A DNA stretch of 64,000 nt, taken from positions 161,440-225,439 of the forward strand of contig NZ_LMXN01000011.1 of NCBI RefSeq assembly GCF_001442615.1. Direction: 5' to 3'. The notes below the pieces were generated by a model. That model was not told where the DNA came from, ran no database searches, and worked only from the letters and a program-made list of their open reading frames with translations. A program made the translations under genes and the position numbers. Below are positions 28,364 through 36,067 of the stretch, one piece after another (position 1 is the first letter of the stretch; each line of letters opens with the position of its first letter). This DNA comes from Algoriphagus resistens. Its GTDB lineage: Bacteria; Bacteroidota; Bacteroidia; Cytophagales; Cyclobacteriaceae.

Positions 28364-28372
28364 TCAAATTTT

Positions 28373-28404
28373 GAAAGGGGATTGGCGTTAGGCCTTTCCC
28401 TTTT
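28373..28404 (+). promoter_or_regulatory. Intercistronic hairpin between atpE and atpF
   Basis: Two alternative stems are possible just after the atpE stop: GAAAGG with CCTTTC, or AAAGGG with CCCTTT, ending in a T-rich stretch (TTTTCTTT). It may act as a partial terminator or stabilise the upstream message, which would help raise subunit c above the single-copy subunits. That role is inferred. Confidence 0.45.
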
Positions 28405-28442
28405 CTTTATTATATTGAACAATTTGAAATAAAACATATCCC

Positions 28443-28937
28443 ATGGATTTAATCACACCAGGTACCGGTCTTATTTTCTGGCAATTATTCGGCTTTCTAG
28501 GCTTGCTTTTCATTCTGATCAAGTTTGCATGGAAGCCTATGCTAGCTGCTTTGGATGAAAGGGAAAGCAGCATCGAAAATGCGTTGAAAGCTGCAGAAAC
28601 TGCCAGAAATGAAATGGCAAATCTGAAAGCCGAGAATGAGAAACTTCTTGCTGATGCCAGACTTGAAAGAGATACTATCTTAAAGAAAGCGCAAGATGCT
28701 TCTGTAAAAATGGTCGATGATGCAAAAGCAGATGCTGCAAAAGTAGGTGCTCAAATGATAGAGAATGCAAAAGCAGTGATCGAAACTGAGAAGAAAGCTG
28801 CTTTGGCAGATGTGAAAAACCAGGTTGCGACACTTTCTTTGGAGATTACAGAGAAATTATTGAGAGCAAATCTATCAGATACCAAGTCCCAGAAAGATTT
28901 GGTGGAAGGATTTGTCAACGATTTAAAGCTTAACTAA
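28443..28937 (+). CDS. atpF: F0F1 ATP synthase subunit b
   Basis: A 164-residue peripheral-stalk subunit: one N-terminal transmembrane helix (about 7-27, GLIFWQLFGFLGLLF) and a long charged helix to the C-terminus with Ala/Lys/Glu-rich heptads. It dimerises to hold the F1 head against rotation. The start codon lies in a CCATGG context 79 bases after atpE; the gap to atpH is nine bases. Confidence 0.94.
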   Translation: MDLITPGTGLIFWQLFGFLGLLFILIKFAWKPMLAALDERESSIENALKAAETARNEMANLKAENEKLLADARLERDTILKKAQDASVKMVDDAKADAAKVGAQMIENAKAVIETEKKAALADVKNQVATLSLEITEKLLRANLSDTKSQKDLVEGFVNDLKLN

Positions 28938-28946
28938 TACACCTCC

Positions 28947-29507
28947 ATGTCAAACCAGAGAGTAGCATCCCGCTATGCCAAGTCAATCATGGAACTTTCT
29001 TTGGAAAAAGGAAGACTCGAGGAGGTGCACACAGATTTTCTAAGACTGGCTGCTTTGGCAGCTAGTGAACACGAATTGGAAGTGGTTCTTAGGAATCCAG
29101 TCATCAATTCCGATAAAAAGCTGAATATACTTAAGGCACTTTTTGCTAAAGAATCTGATCCACTTACGATGACTTTCTTTGAGATCGTCTCCCGTAAGAA
29201 TAGGGAGGGGATTCTTCTTGATGTAGCAAAAGAGTTTGAAAACCAATACAATCTACACGAGTCTATTCAGGTAGCTGAAGTGACTACTACTTTCCCTATC
29301 GATGACAAACTTCGCAAGCAGTTTGCTGATGTAGTGAAAGAGATTTCCGGAAAGGAGAAGGTACAGTTGGTAGAGAAAATTAATCCAGACTTGATAGGTG
29401 GATATATTTTGACAGTAAATGATCGTCAGCTTGACGATTCATTGAGTAGCAAACTGAGACAATTGAAAACTCAGTTTACCCAAAATCATTACGAAAGTAA
29501 AATCTAA
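28947..29507 (+). CDS. atpH: F0F1 ATP synthase subunit delta
   Basis: A 186-residue protein of the OSCP/delta family. The N-terminal six-helix domain begins VASRYAKSIMELSLEKG, and the C-terminal part contains the family signature ending in NPDLIGGYILTVNDRQLDDS. It joins the b dimer to the top of the alpha/beta hexamer. It sits between atpF and atpA with short gaps, as in other F-type operons. Confidence 0.94.
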   Translation: MSNQRVASRYAKSIMELSLEKGRLEEVHTDFLRLAALAASEHELEVVLRNPVINSDKKLNILKALFAKESDPLTMTFFEIVSRKNREGILLDVAKEFENQYNLHESIQVAEVTTTFPIDDKLRKQFADVVKEISGKEKVQLVEKINPDLIGGYILTVNDRQLDDSLSSKLRQLKTQFTQNHYESKI

Positions 29508-29530
29508 CAAAAAGCATTAATCTATATATC

Positions 29531-31108
29531 ATGGCAGAAGTAAGACCTGATGAAGTTTCGGCAATTTTAAGAGAACAACTCTCTGGTGCAAGAACCGAGG
29601 CGGAACTCGAAGAAGTGGGTACAGTCCTTCAAGTGGGGGATGGTGTAGCTCGTATCTATGGACTTTCTAAGGCTCAGTCCGGGGAATTGCTGGAATTTGA
29701 CAATGGTCTGAAAGCAATGGTACTTAACCTTGAGGAAGACAATGTAGGAGCGGTACTTTTCGGTGATTCCAAGTCTGTAAAAGAGGGAGATACTGTAAAG
29801 AGAACGAAGAGAATTGCTTCTATCCAGGTAGGTGAAGGAATGCTTGGCCGTGTGGTGGATACCTTGGGTAATCCTATCGACGGTAAAGGCCCGATTGCCG
29901 GTGACTTGTATGAGATGCCTTTGGAGCGCAAAGCGCCAGGTGTAATCTATCGTCAGCCAGTAACTGAGCCACTTCAGACAGGTATTAAGTCTATCGATGC
30001 GATGATTCCAATCGGTAGAGGTCAGAGAGAATTGGTAATCGGTGACCGTCAAACTGGTAAAACAGCGGTAGTGATCGATGCTATCTTGAACCAAAAGGAA
30101 TTTTACGATAAAGGTGAGCCGGTTTTCTGTATTTATGTTGCAATCGGACAGAAAGCATCTACCGTAGCGGGTGTAGTGGCAGCTTTGGAAAAAGGTGGCG
30201 CACTTCCTTATACAGTAATAGTTGCAGCTCCAGCATCTGAACCTGCACCAATGCAGTTCTTTGCGCCATTTACCGGTGCATCCATTGGCGAATTCTTCCG
30301 TGATACAGGCCGTCCTGCCCTGGTAGTATATGATGATCTTTCTAAGCAAGCTGTAGCTTACCGTGAAGTCTCTCTTCTATTGAGAAGACCTCCGGGACGT
30401 GAAGCATATCCAGGTGATGTATTCTACCTTCACTCAAGATTGCTTGAAAGAGCTGCGAAAATCAATAAATCTGATAAAATCGCCCAGGAGATGAACGATT
30501 TGCCAGATTCTATCAAGCATCTGGTAAAAGGAGGCGGGTCTTTGACTGCACTTCCGATTATCGAAACCCAAGCCGGTGACGTTTCTGCATATATCCCTAC
30601 CAATGTAATTTCAATTACTGACGGTCAGATCTTCTTGGAAACCAACCTTTTCAACTCTGGTATCCGTCCCGCGATTAACGTAGGTATCTCAGTATCACGC
30701 GTAGGTGGTAACGCACAGATCAAATCAATGAAGAAAATTGCCGGTACCTTGAAATTGGATCAGGCAGCTTTTCGGGAATTGGAAGCATTCTCTAAGTTTG
30801 GTTCTGACCTGGATGCGACTACTAAGCGTACGATCGAAAGAGGTAGAAGAAACCAGGAGATCTTGAAGCAAGCCCAATACTCACCGGTATCTGTAGCTCA
30901 TCAGGTAGCGATCATCTATGCTTCTACCAAAGGCTTGATGGATGCAGTTCCTGTGGAAAAAGCCAGGGCTTTTGAGAAGGAGTTCTACACACTTTTGGAT
31001 ACTTCTTATCCTGAAGCACTAGAGTTGATTCTCAAAGGTGACGTGGATGGAGCTGGTAAAGTTCTTTCTAAGGCAGCTGCTGAATTAGCACCTAAGTATT
31101 CTAAATAA
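29531..31108 (+). CDS. atpA: F0F1 ATP synthase subunit alpha
   Basis: A 525-residue noncatalytic nucleotide-binding subunit. The N-terminal barrel is followed by the P-loop GDRQTGKTAV (about 172-181), the VAIGQKASTV segment and the ATPase signature around PAINVGISVSRVGG. Length is standard. It alternates with beta subunits in the F1 head, but the beta gene (atpD) is not in this window. Confidence 0.97.
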   Translation: MAEVRPDEVSAILREQLSGARTEAELEEVGTVLQVGDGVARIYGLSKAQSGELLEFDNGLKAMVLNLEEDNVGAVLFGDSKSVKEGDTVKRTKRIASIQVGEGMLGRVVDTLGNPIDGKGPIAGDLYEMPLERKAPGVIYRQPVTEPLQTGIKSIDAMIPIGRGQRELVIGDRQTGKTAVVIDAILNQKEFYDKGEPVFCIYVAIGQKASTVAGVVAALEKGGALPYTVIVAAPASEPAPMQFFAPFTGASIGEFFRDTGRPALVVYDDLSKQAVAYREVSLLLRRPPGREAYPGDVFYLHSRLLERAAKINKSDKIAQEMNDLPDSIKHLVKGGGSLTALPIIETQAGDVSAYIPTNVISITDGQIFLETNLFNSGIRPAINVGISVSRVGGNAQIKSMKKIAGTLKLDQAAFRELEAFSKFGSDLDATTKRTIERGRRNQEILKQAQYSPVSVAHQVAIIYASTKGLMDAVPVEKARAFEKEFYTLLDTSYPEALELILKGDVDGAGKVLSKAAAELAPKYSK

Positions 31109-31120
31109 TTGATTTGAATT

Positions 31121-31142
31121 CCGGAAGGCGAAAGTCTTCCGG
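31121..31142 (+). promoter_or_regulatory. Hairpin between atpA and atpG
   Basis: A seven-base perfect stem (CCGGAAG / CTTCCGG) with an eight-base loop lies in the 65-base gap. No T tract follows, so a role as a processing or stability hairpin is more likely than termination. Confidence 0.5.
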
Positions 31143-31173
31143 GTAGTTAATACCCTAGCACAACGCAAGCAAG

Positions 31174-32046
31174 ATGGCTAATCTTAAGGAAGTAAAGGAA
31201 CGGATCACCTCAGTAGTCTCTACCCAGCAGATTACCAAGGCCATGAAAATGGTTTCCGCTGCCAAACTTAGAAGAGCTCAGGACAAAATCATTCAGATGC
31301 GTCCTTACTCTCAGAAGTTGACCCAAATCCTGAATAATGTATCAGCTGCTTCAGATGGAGCTGCGGATATTGTATTTGCCGAAAAAAGAGAGGTGAGAAG
31401 TGTATTGATCATCCCGGTTACTTCTGACAAGGGACTTTGCGGTGCTTTTAACTCGAATATCATCAAGGCGGTGAATCTTGCTGTATCAAGACAGTTTGCC
31501 GGTAAGGATATCACCATTCTTCCTGTTGGGAAAAAGGCGTTTGAGGCATTTAAAAAGCAAGATTTTAGAATGGTGTCTGATTTCTATCAGGTATTTCAGG
31601 ATCTTACCTTCGACAATGTCAGAAATGCGGCAGAATTCGCAATGAATTCATTTGTAGCTGGGGACTATGATCAGGTGGTTTTGGTGTTCAATGAATTCAA
31701 AAACGTAGCAACTCAGGAGGTTCGTGTAGAGCAGTTCCTGCCTATGGCAAATGAAGATTCTGCTGAGGAGAAAACTCCCGACACAGATTACATTTTGGAG
31801 CCGTCGAGAGCATACATTATTGAAGAGTTGGTCCCCACTTCCTTGAAAATCCAATTCTACAAAGCTGTACTGGAAAGCAATGCTTCTGAGCATGGCGCCA
31901 GGATGACTGCGATGGATAAGGCAACTGAAAATGCCGGTGAATTGCTGAAAGAGCTACGATTAATGTACAACAGAACAAGGCAGGCAGCAATTACCAATGA
32001 AATACTAGAAATAGTCTCCGGTGCAAATGCACTTGGCGGTAAGTAA
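31174..32046 (+). CDS. atpG: F0F1 ATP synthase subunit gamma
   Basis: A 290-residue central-stalk subunit. The N-terminal helix has the conserved STQQITKAMKMVSAAKLRRAQ-type pattern and the C-terminal helix ends YNRTRQAAITNEILEI VSGANAL, the two halves of the coiled coil that rotates inside F1. The middle contains the Rossmann-like domain (VTSDKGLCGAFN). It is the last gene of the operon; atpD and atpC are absent here, as is common in Bacteroidota. Confidence 0.96.
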   Translation: MANLKEVKERITSVVSTQQITKAMKMVSAAKLRRAQDKIIQMRPYSQKLTQILNNVSAASDGAADIVFAEKREVRSVLIIPVTSDKGLCGAFNSNIIKAVNLAVSRQFAGKDITILPVGKKAFEAFKKQDFRMVSDFYQVFQDLTFDNVRNAAEFAMNSFVAGDYDQVVLVFNEFKNVATQEVRVEQFLPMANEDSAEEKTPDTDYILEPSRAYIIEELVPTSLKIQFYKAVLESNASEHGARMTAMDKATENAGELLKELRLMYNRTRQAAITNEILEIVSGANALGGK

Positions 32047-32066
32047 TAACGATAGCCCTACTTTCC

Positions 32067-32101
32067 AAAACCACAGCTCGCAAGGGTTGTGGTTTTTTTT
32101 T
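32067..32101 (+). terminator. Terminator of the ATP synthase operon
   Basis: A nine-base stem (AAAACCACA / TGTGGTTTT) with a twelve-base loop is followed by a run of T to 32101. It starts 21 bases past atpG. Confidence 0.88.
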
Positions 32102-32693
32102 GCAACCACACACAAAGAAAGCGGAAAGGTCACCATTTATTGTTGTCCTGTTTTTCTGCCCTACCTATAGCATTGTGGATATTTCAATATTTTTTGAGTG
32201 ATAGCCAATCATTATTTTTCTATTTACTGGCTGAGGGTGTGATCTAGGTACGCGATATTGTTACCTACTGTCAGCGAGCATGTAGTTTCATCTGTTTATA
32301 ATTGTTTTAAGATGGTCAGATGGAATCTTTGACGATTAAAATAATCATTGCCCTGTGTGTTTTAATGATGATTTTAATCGTATCGATTTCATATGATTTC
32401 AATTTGTCTTTTAAAGTCCATATGGAATCTCGTATGCATTATAATTATCCCTGTGTAAGAGGATTGAGCCAGGCTCGATCATGTACTTTTTGTTCCGGTT
32501 GTTCAGCATTTGTTAACGTTTGAAGGCAAGCACAATTGCCAGATTAATAGATTTTTCTTGGGCATTAACCCTGATTTAACCAATATTTTAACCTTACCTC
32601 TTCTATTTTTCCTCCACGCCAATTTGTGAGATTATAGGGCAATTTGCCCAATTGGCGATTAATTATTCTATCAAACCCATAATAGCCAACAGA
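32102..32693. other. Intergenic region before the glycan locus
   Basis: About 590 AT-rich bases without a convincing gene. One 67-residue frame (32320-32523) has a hydrophobic start but a Cys-rich, low-information end and no family resemblance, so it is not called. The right end holds a small perfect inverted repeat. A promoter for the glycan-utilization genes is expected here, but no clear TTTG/TAnnTTTG pair was found. Confidence 0.5.
32637..32649. promoter_or_regulatory. Candidate operator, inverted repeat GGGCAA-T-TTGCCC
   Basis: A perfect six-base inverted repeat around one central base lies 45 bases upstream of the first glycan-locus start codon. It is a plausible binding site for a dimeric regulator; which one is unknown. 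Confidence 0.3.
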
Positions 32694-34505
32694 ATGAGTA
32701 AGAAATTACGTGCGATTATTTACGTTGCGTTGCTAAGTACTTTTATCGCTTCGGCAACCTCATGCGTCAATGAAGACGAACCCATCGAGGAGCATCGAGG
32801 AACTATTACAGGCACTGTTACAGACGGGGAAGGCCAACCTATTTCAGATGTAGAAGTAACGCTTGCAGGTATAGGTGAAGAAGAAGTGTCTGTGACTACC
32901 GGAGGAGACGGGACCTATTCCTTCGAGAATGTAACCTTGAAAACAAGAGCAGTTAAATTTTCCAAAGCGGGCTGGCTTGCTGTCAGTGTAACTGTAAATC
33001 CTGAAAAATTTGATGCTAATCGGGTTGCGACCGCAGACATGACCATGATCTTTGCCTCCGCGAAAATCATCGGAGTGATTACGGATGCACAAAGCAATAA
33101 TGCCGGGCTCGAAGGTGTGAATGTTAGTGTAGGGGTAGCAGGCACAGTAACCAGTGGAAGCGACGGTGCATTCGTTTTAGAGAATCTGATCGTTGACACA
33201 TACACGGTTACCTTTACCAAAGCAAACTATAAGACAGTAACACGGACGGTAGGTAAGTCTGATTTTGTCAATGGTGTAGCTACTTTAGAAATAGGAATGG
33301 GGAGCAATGAAATTCTCCGGGGCCTTACTACTGCGGATCTGTTAGATGCCGATAAATGGTATTACAACGAGTACCGGGGTGGGAGAAATGCTGACGTTTA
33401 TCCTCGTTGGGATTGGGCTTGCAACTATATGTCGGCACTTGACTTCCAGGGAGCATGGCAAGAGCAAAACGAAGGTACTACTTTGCAGATTCGCAACAAC
33501 GAAGAGGATCGCAGCAACCCGGCGGATCTTAACGTTTTTGATTCCTATGTTTACGGCAGCAAGCTGATTACGGAAGAAAACAAGATTTTATCACTGAGAC
33601 TAAGCACACACAATGCGGACGAGGCAAATCCCGCATATTTTGGTGTTCAGGTAGTTGACCTTACTGCAGCTCAACCTACTGCTGTTAAAGTTGGTGAGAA
33701 TAGAACTTACGGATCGGGAAGTTATGCAGACTTTGAGTTTGACCTGGGTGAATATGTAGGTAAAGAGGTGGTTATTGCCATTGGTATTTACCGCCAATCT
33801 ACCGGGGATTATTGGAAGCAGCTGGTGCTCCGTGCTATTCGCTTTGCCGATACCAAGGTGGAAAACTGGGATTGGCTGCCCGGTACAGAAGTTATCGAAG
33901 GATGGAAGCTGACCCAGGAGACGGTACGCTCTACTATGCCGCATACCAAAAATTCTTTCACGGGAATAAGCCCAATAAATGGCAACCGGGATAATTATGT
34001 AGATGCTTACCGTGCTTGGCGTGAGGTTGATCATGTGGCCGCAGAGTGGTTTTTTGTTCCCCTTAAGAAAGATCCTGAAGTCTTCCCTTCCGAAGGCTAT
34101 CTGATAAAAACCCGTAATACACCTGAAGTTGATACCAAGGTACCGGAGGCCTATCTGTATTCCAAGTTCTCCATAAATGCAGGTAGCAATCAGCTGACTC
34201 TGAGTACGCGAAATTTCGGCGACAATTTCACCTACTTCAAGCTTACCGCTATTGCCGACGATGGTACGATCACGCATTTAGATCCTAAGTCAACTACTGC
34301 TGATGAAGCCAGTGCCGCAGAAGATGGTTGCTGGAAGTTTAAGCATGGCGACGGCGGTGCCGGAAATCCTGAGGGCTATGCCTCATTTGTGTATGACTTG
34401 GCACAGTTTAATGGCCAAAATGTAACGCTTGCCTTGGGCGTGTATAACGGGGAAGCCGAATCGGGAGAAAACAAACTGGTCATCCATCAGATTGATTTGA
34501 ACTAA
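32694..34505 (+). CDS. Modular surface lipoprotein with CarboxypepD_reg-like and duplicated beta-sandwich domains
   Basis: 603 residues from the ATG at 32694 (MSKKLRAII); a TTG 42 bases upstream is unlikely because it would bury the signal peptide. The signal peptide ends in a lipobox (SATSC), so the protein is lipidated, and the acidic residues after the Cys suggest surface export. Two carboxypeptidase-regulatory/CnaB-like domains follow (about 35-115 and 120-200). The rest is two related modules of about 200 residues, each closing with a matching block: FDLGEYVGKEVVIAIGIY in one and YDLAQFNGQNVTLALGVY in the other. I do not recognise a named family for these. Its place ahead of GH76 and SusCD suggests a glycan-binding role, as for SusE/SGBP proteins. 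That is inference. Confidence 0.75.
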   Translation: MSKKLRAIIYVALLSTFIASATSCVNEDEPIEEHRGTITGTVTDGEGQPISDVEVTLAGIGEEEVSVTTGGDGTYSFENVTLKTRAVKFSKAGWLAVSVTVNPEKFDANRVATADMTMIFASAKIIGVITDAQSNNAGLEGVNVSVGVAGTVTSGSDGAFVLENLIVDTYTVTFTKANYKTVTRTVGKSDFVNGVATLEIGMGSNEILRGLTTADLLDADKWYYNEYRGGRNADVYPRWDWACNYMSALDFQGAWQEQNEGTTLQIRNNEEDRSNPADLNVFDSYVYGSKLITEENKILSLRLSTHNADEANPAYFGVQVVDLTAAQPTAVKVGENRTYGSGSYADFEFDLGEYVGKEVVIAIGIYRQSTGDYWKQLVLRAIRFADTKVENWDWLPGTEVIEGWKLTQETVRSTMPHTKNSFTGISPINGNRDNYVDAYRAWREVDHVAAEWFFVPLKKDPEVFPSEGYLIKTRNTPEVDTKVPEAYLYSKFSINAGSNQLTLSTRNFGDNFTYFKLTAIADDGTITHLDPKSTTADEASAAEDGCWKFKHGDGGAGNPEGYASFVYDLAQFNGQNVTLALGVYNGEAESGENKLVIHQIDLN

Positions 34506-34521
34506 AACAATAAACCTTATT

Positions 34522-35970
34522 ATGACAATATACCGCTCTATGATCACTATATATAGTCTACTGCTGCTGTTCATGACAGCATGTGCTGAAAATGTATCTG
34601 ACACGAACCCAACGGATCCTCCTTTGGAAGAGATTTCTCTCTCTGAGCAAAACCTTCTTCGGGCAATGGAGCTCACGGACGAAGCAGTCTCTGCCCATTT
34701 CACCGGAGCAGGGATGGCTATGGCCAGATATTATAATCCTTACACTGATGTCCGTTCGGATGAAATTGGCAGCGTATGGATGTACTCTGCAGCTATAGAG
34801 GCAGTAAATGCTGTTCTTCACGCGCTTCACACCCAAAAAGAAAAGGGAAATCCTGCCCTTTACGACGAACATTTCAATAGGTACTCAGAATTACTGGGGA
34901 AGCTGTATGATAATGTGGATTATTATCAGGGAACCTTCGAATTGGTTTCTTACACCCAAACCAAGGAATGGTCAGTTTACGGTGTGAACAGAGGAAATGC
35001 CAAAGGAACTGCCAAGGTAGAGGGAATCGAAAATGTCTATGATGATCAGATGTGGCTCGTACGTGAACTGCTCGAATCTTATAAAGTGACTGGCACCCAG
35101 GCCTATTTGGATAAAGCGGAATATTTAACCGCCTATGTTTTGGACGGATGGGACAGCACCCGCAATCCAGATGGCACAGAGCGTGGCGGAATACCATGGG
35201 GTCCCGGCTATGTAACCAAACACGCATGCAGCAATGGGCCGATGGTGAGTCCGCTGGTATGGTTGCATGAATTGTACAAAGACAAAAATGATGAAATAAC
35301 CTACAGGTACATTGACGAAGCGGATAGAGAAACACGTAAGACTATGGAGGTTAAGAAGAGTGACTATTACGCAGATTTTGCCAAGAAGGTATACGCATGG
35401 CAAAAGAGTCAATTGCTCCGCACAGATGGGGTGTATGATGATATGAGAGGAGGTTGCTCCCCAGGTAGTCCCCAGACAGAAACCATTGATGGAACCGTAT
35501 ACCGCAGAGGGATTACGTGTCAGGATCGTGTAGGTCCGGCAATTTCTTATAACAGCGGTACCATGCTTTCTGGAGCAGCTGATCTATACAGAATCACAGG
35601 CGACAGTGAGTTCCTCGAAGATGCAATGCAATTGTCTGATGCAAGTTTTGCCTACTTCGCAAAACTTGGACAAAACAAGCCTGGATATTATACATACGAT
35701 ATAAGCGGATTCAGAAACTGGTTTAACGGCGTATTGATGCGCGGCTATGTAGATGTATATCCTACCTATGCCGCTACTTCCGACTACATCGATTCTTTCC
35801 AAAAGAACCTTGACTACGGATATGATAATTTCCTTTATGAAGGTTTCCTTCCTACCAATTTGCTGGTAGGATGGAGCCTTGACACGAATAATAACAGAAC
35901 AGAAGGAATGTTCAACTTCACTTTTGCTGCAGAATATGCTGTGTTGTCACGGTATGAGCTGGAAAAATGA
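34522..35970 (+). CDS. Glycoside hydrolase family 76-like lipoprotein
   Basis: A 482-residue protein with an N-terminal export signal (SLLLLFMTAC, Cys21 a likely lipidation site) and an all-helical (alpha/alpha)6-type domain. The paired aspartates in ENVYDDQMWL (Asp174-Asp175) match the catalytic DD of GH76. Other GH76 features are GGIPWGPG, the NGP turn (SNGPMVSPLVWLHELY) and YNSGTMLSGAADLYRITGD. GH76 bacterial enzymes are alpha-1,6-mannanases; fungal Dfg5/Dcw1 relatives are transglycosidases. The start is 16 bases after the modular lipoprotein, so both are probably one transcript. Mannan is the best guess for the substrate. Confidence 0.82.
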   Translation: MTIYRSMITIYSLLLLFMTACAENVSDTNPTDPPLEEISLSEQNLLRAMELTDEAVSAHFTGAGMAMARYYNPYTDVRSDEIGSVWMYSAAIEAVNAVLHALHTQKEKGNPALYDEHFNRYSELLGKLYDNVDYYQGTFELVSYTQTKEWSVYGVNRGNAKGTAKVEGIENVYDDQMWLVRELLESYKVTGTQAYLDKAEYLTAYVLDGWDSTRNPDGTERGGIPWGPGYVTKHACSNGPMVSPLVWLHELYKDKNDEITYRYIDEADRETRKTMEVKKSDYYADFAKKVYAWQKSQLLRTDGVYDDMRGGCSPGSPQTETIDGTVYRRGITCQDRVGPAISYNSGTMLSGAADLYRITGDSEFLEDAMQLSDASFAYFAKLGQNKPGYYTYDISGFRNWFNGVLMRGYVDVYPTYAATSDYIDSFQKNLDYGYDNFLYEGFLPTNLLVGWSLDTNNNRTEGMFNFTFAAEYAVLSRYELEK

Positions 35971-35980
35971 TTTTAGGTTT

Positions 35981-36006
35981 TGGTGTCCGGTATCTATCGG
36001 ACACCA
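35981..36006 (+). promoter_or_regulatory. Strong hairpin between GH76 and susC
   Basis: A nine-base perfect stem (TGGTGTCCG / CGGACACCA) with an eight-base loop starts 10 bases after the GH76 stop and 62 bases before the SusC start. The downstream side (TTGCTTTAG) lacks a clean T tract. It could be a terminator, an RNA-stability hairpin that sets SusC levels, or an operator. Confidence 0.55.
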
Positions 36007-36067
36007 TTGCTTTAGATAGGATAAATACCTCAATGGGGTAATGGTTAAATAAATTATTGTTGAACTT

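Noticed and set aside
29567..30349. Long minus-strand frame within atpA (260 residues)
   Set aside because: It lies inside a highly conserved gene and its translation resembles no family; a shadow of atpA codon use.
32320..32523. 67-residue plus-strand frame with a hydrophobic start in the 32.1-32.7 kb gap
   Set aside because: The second half is Cys-rich and random-looking, there is no family resemblance, and it has no neighbour or terminator of its own. Not supported as a gene.
33600..34277. Minus-strand frame of 225 residues in the modular lipoprotein
   Set aside because: No family, no start context, and it opposes a gene with clear domains; a shadow.
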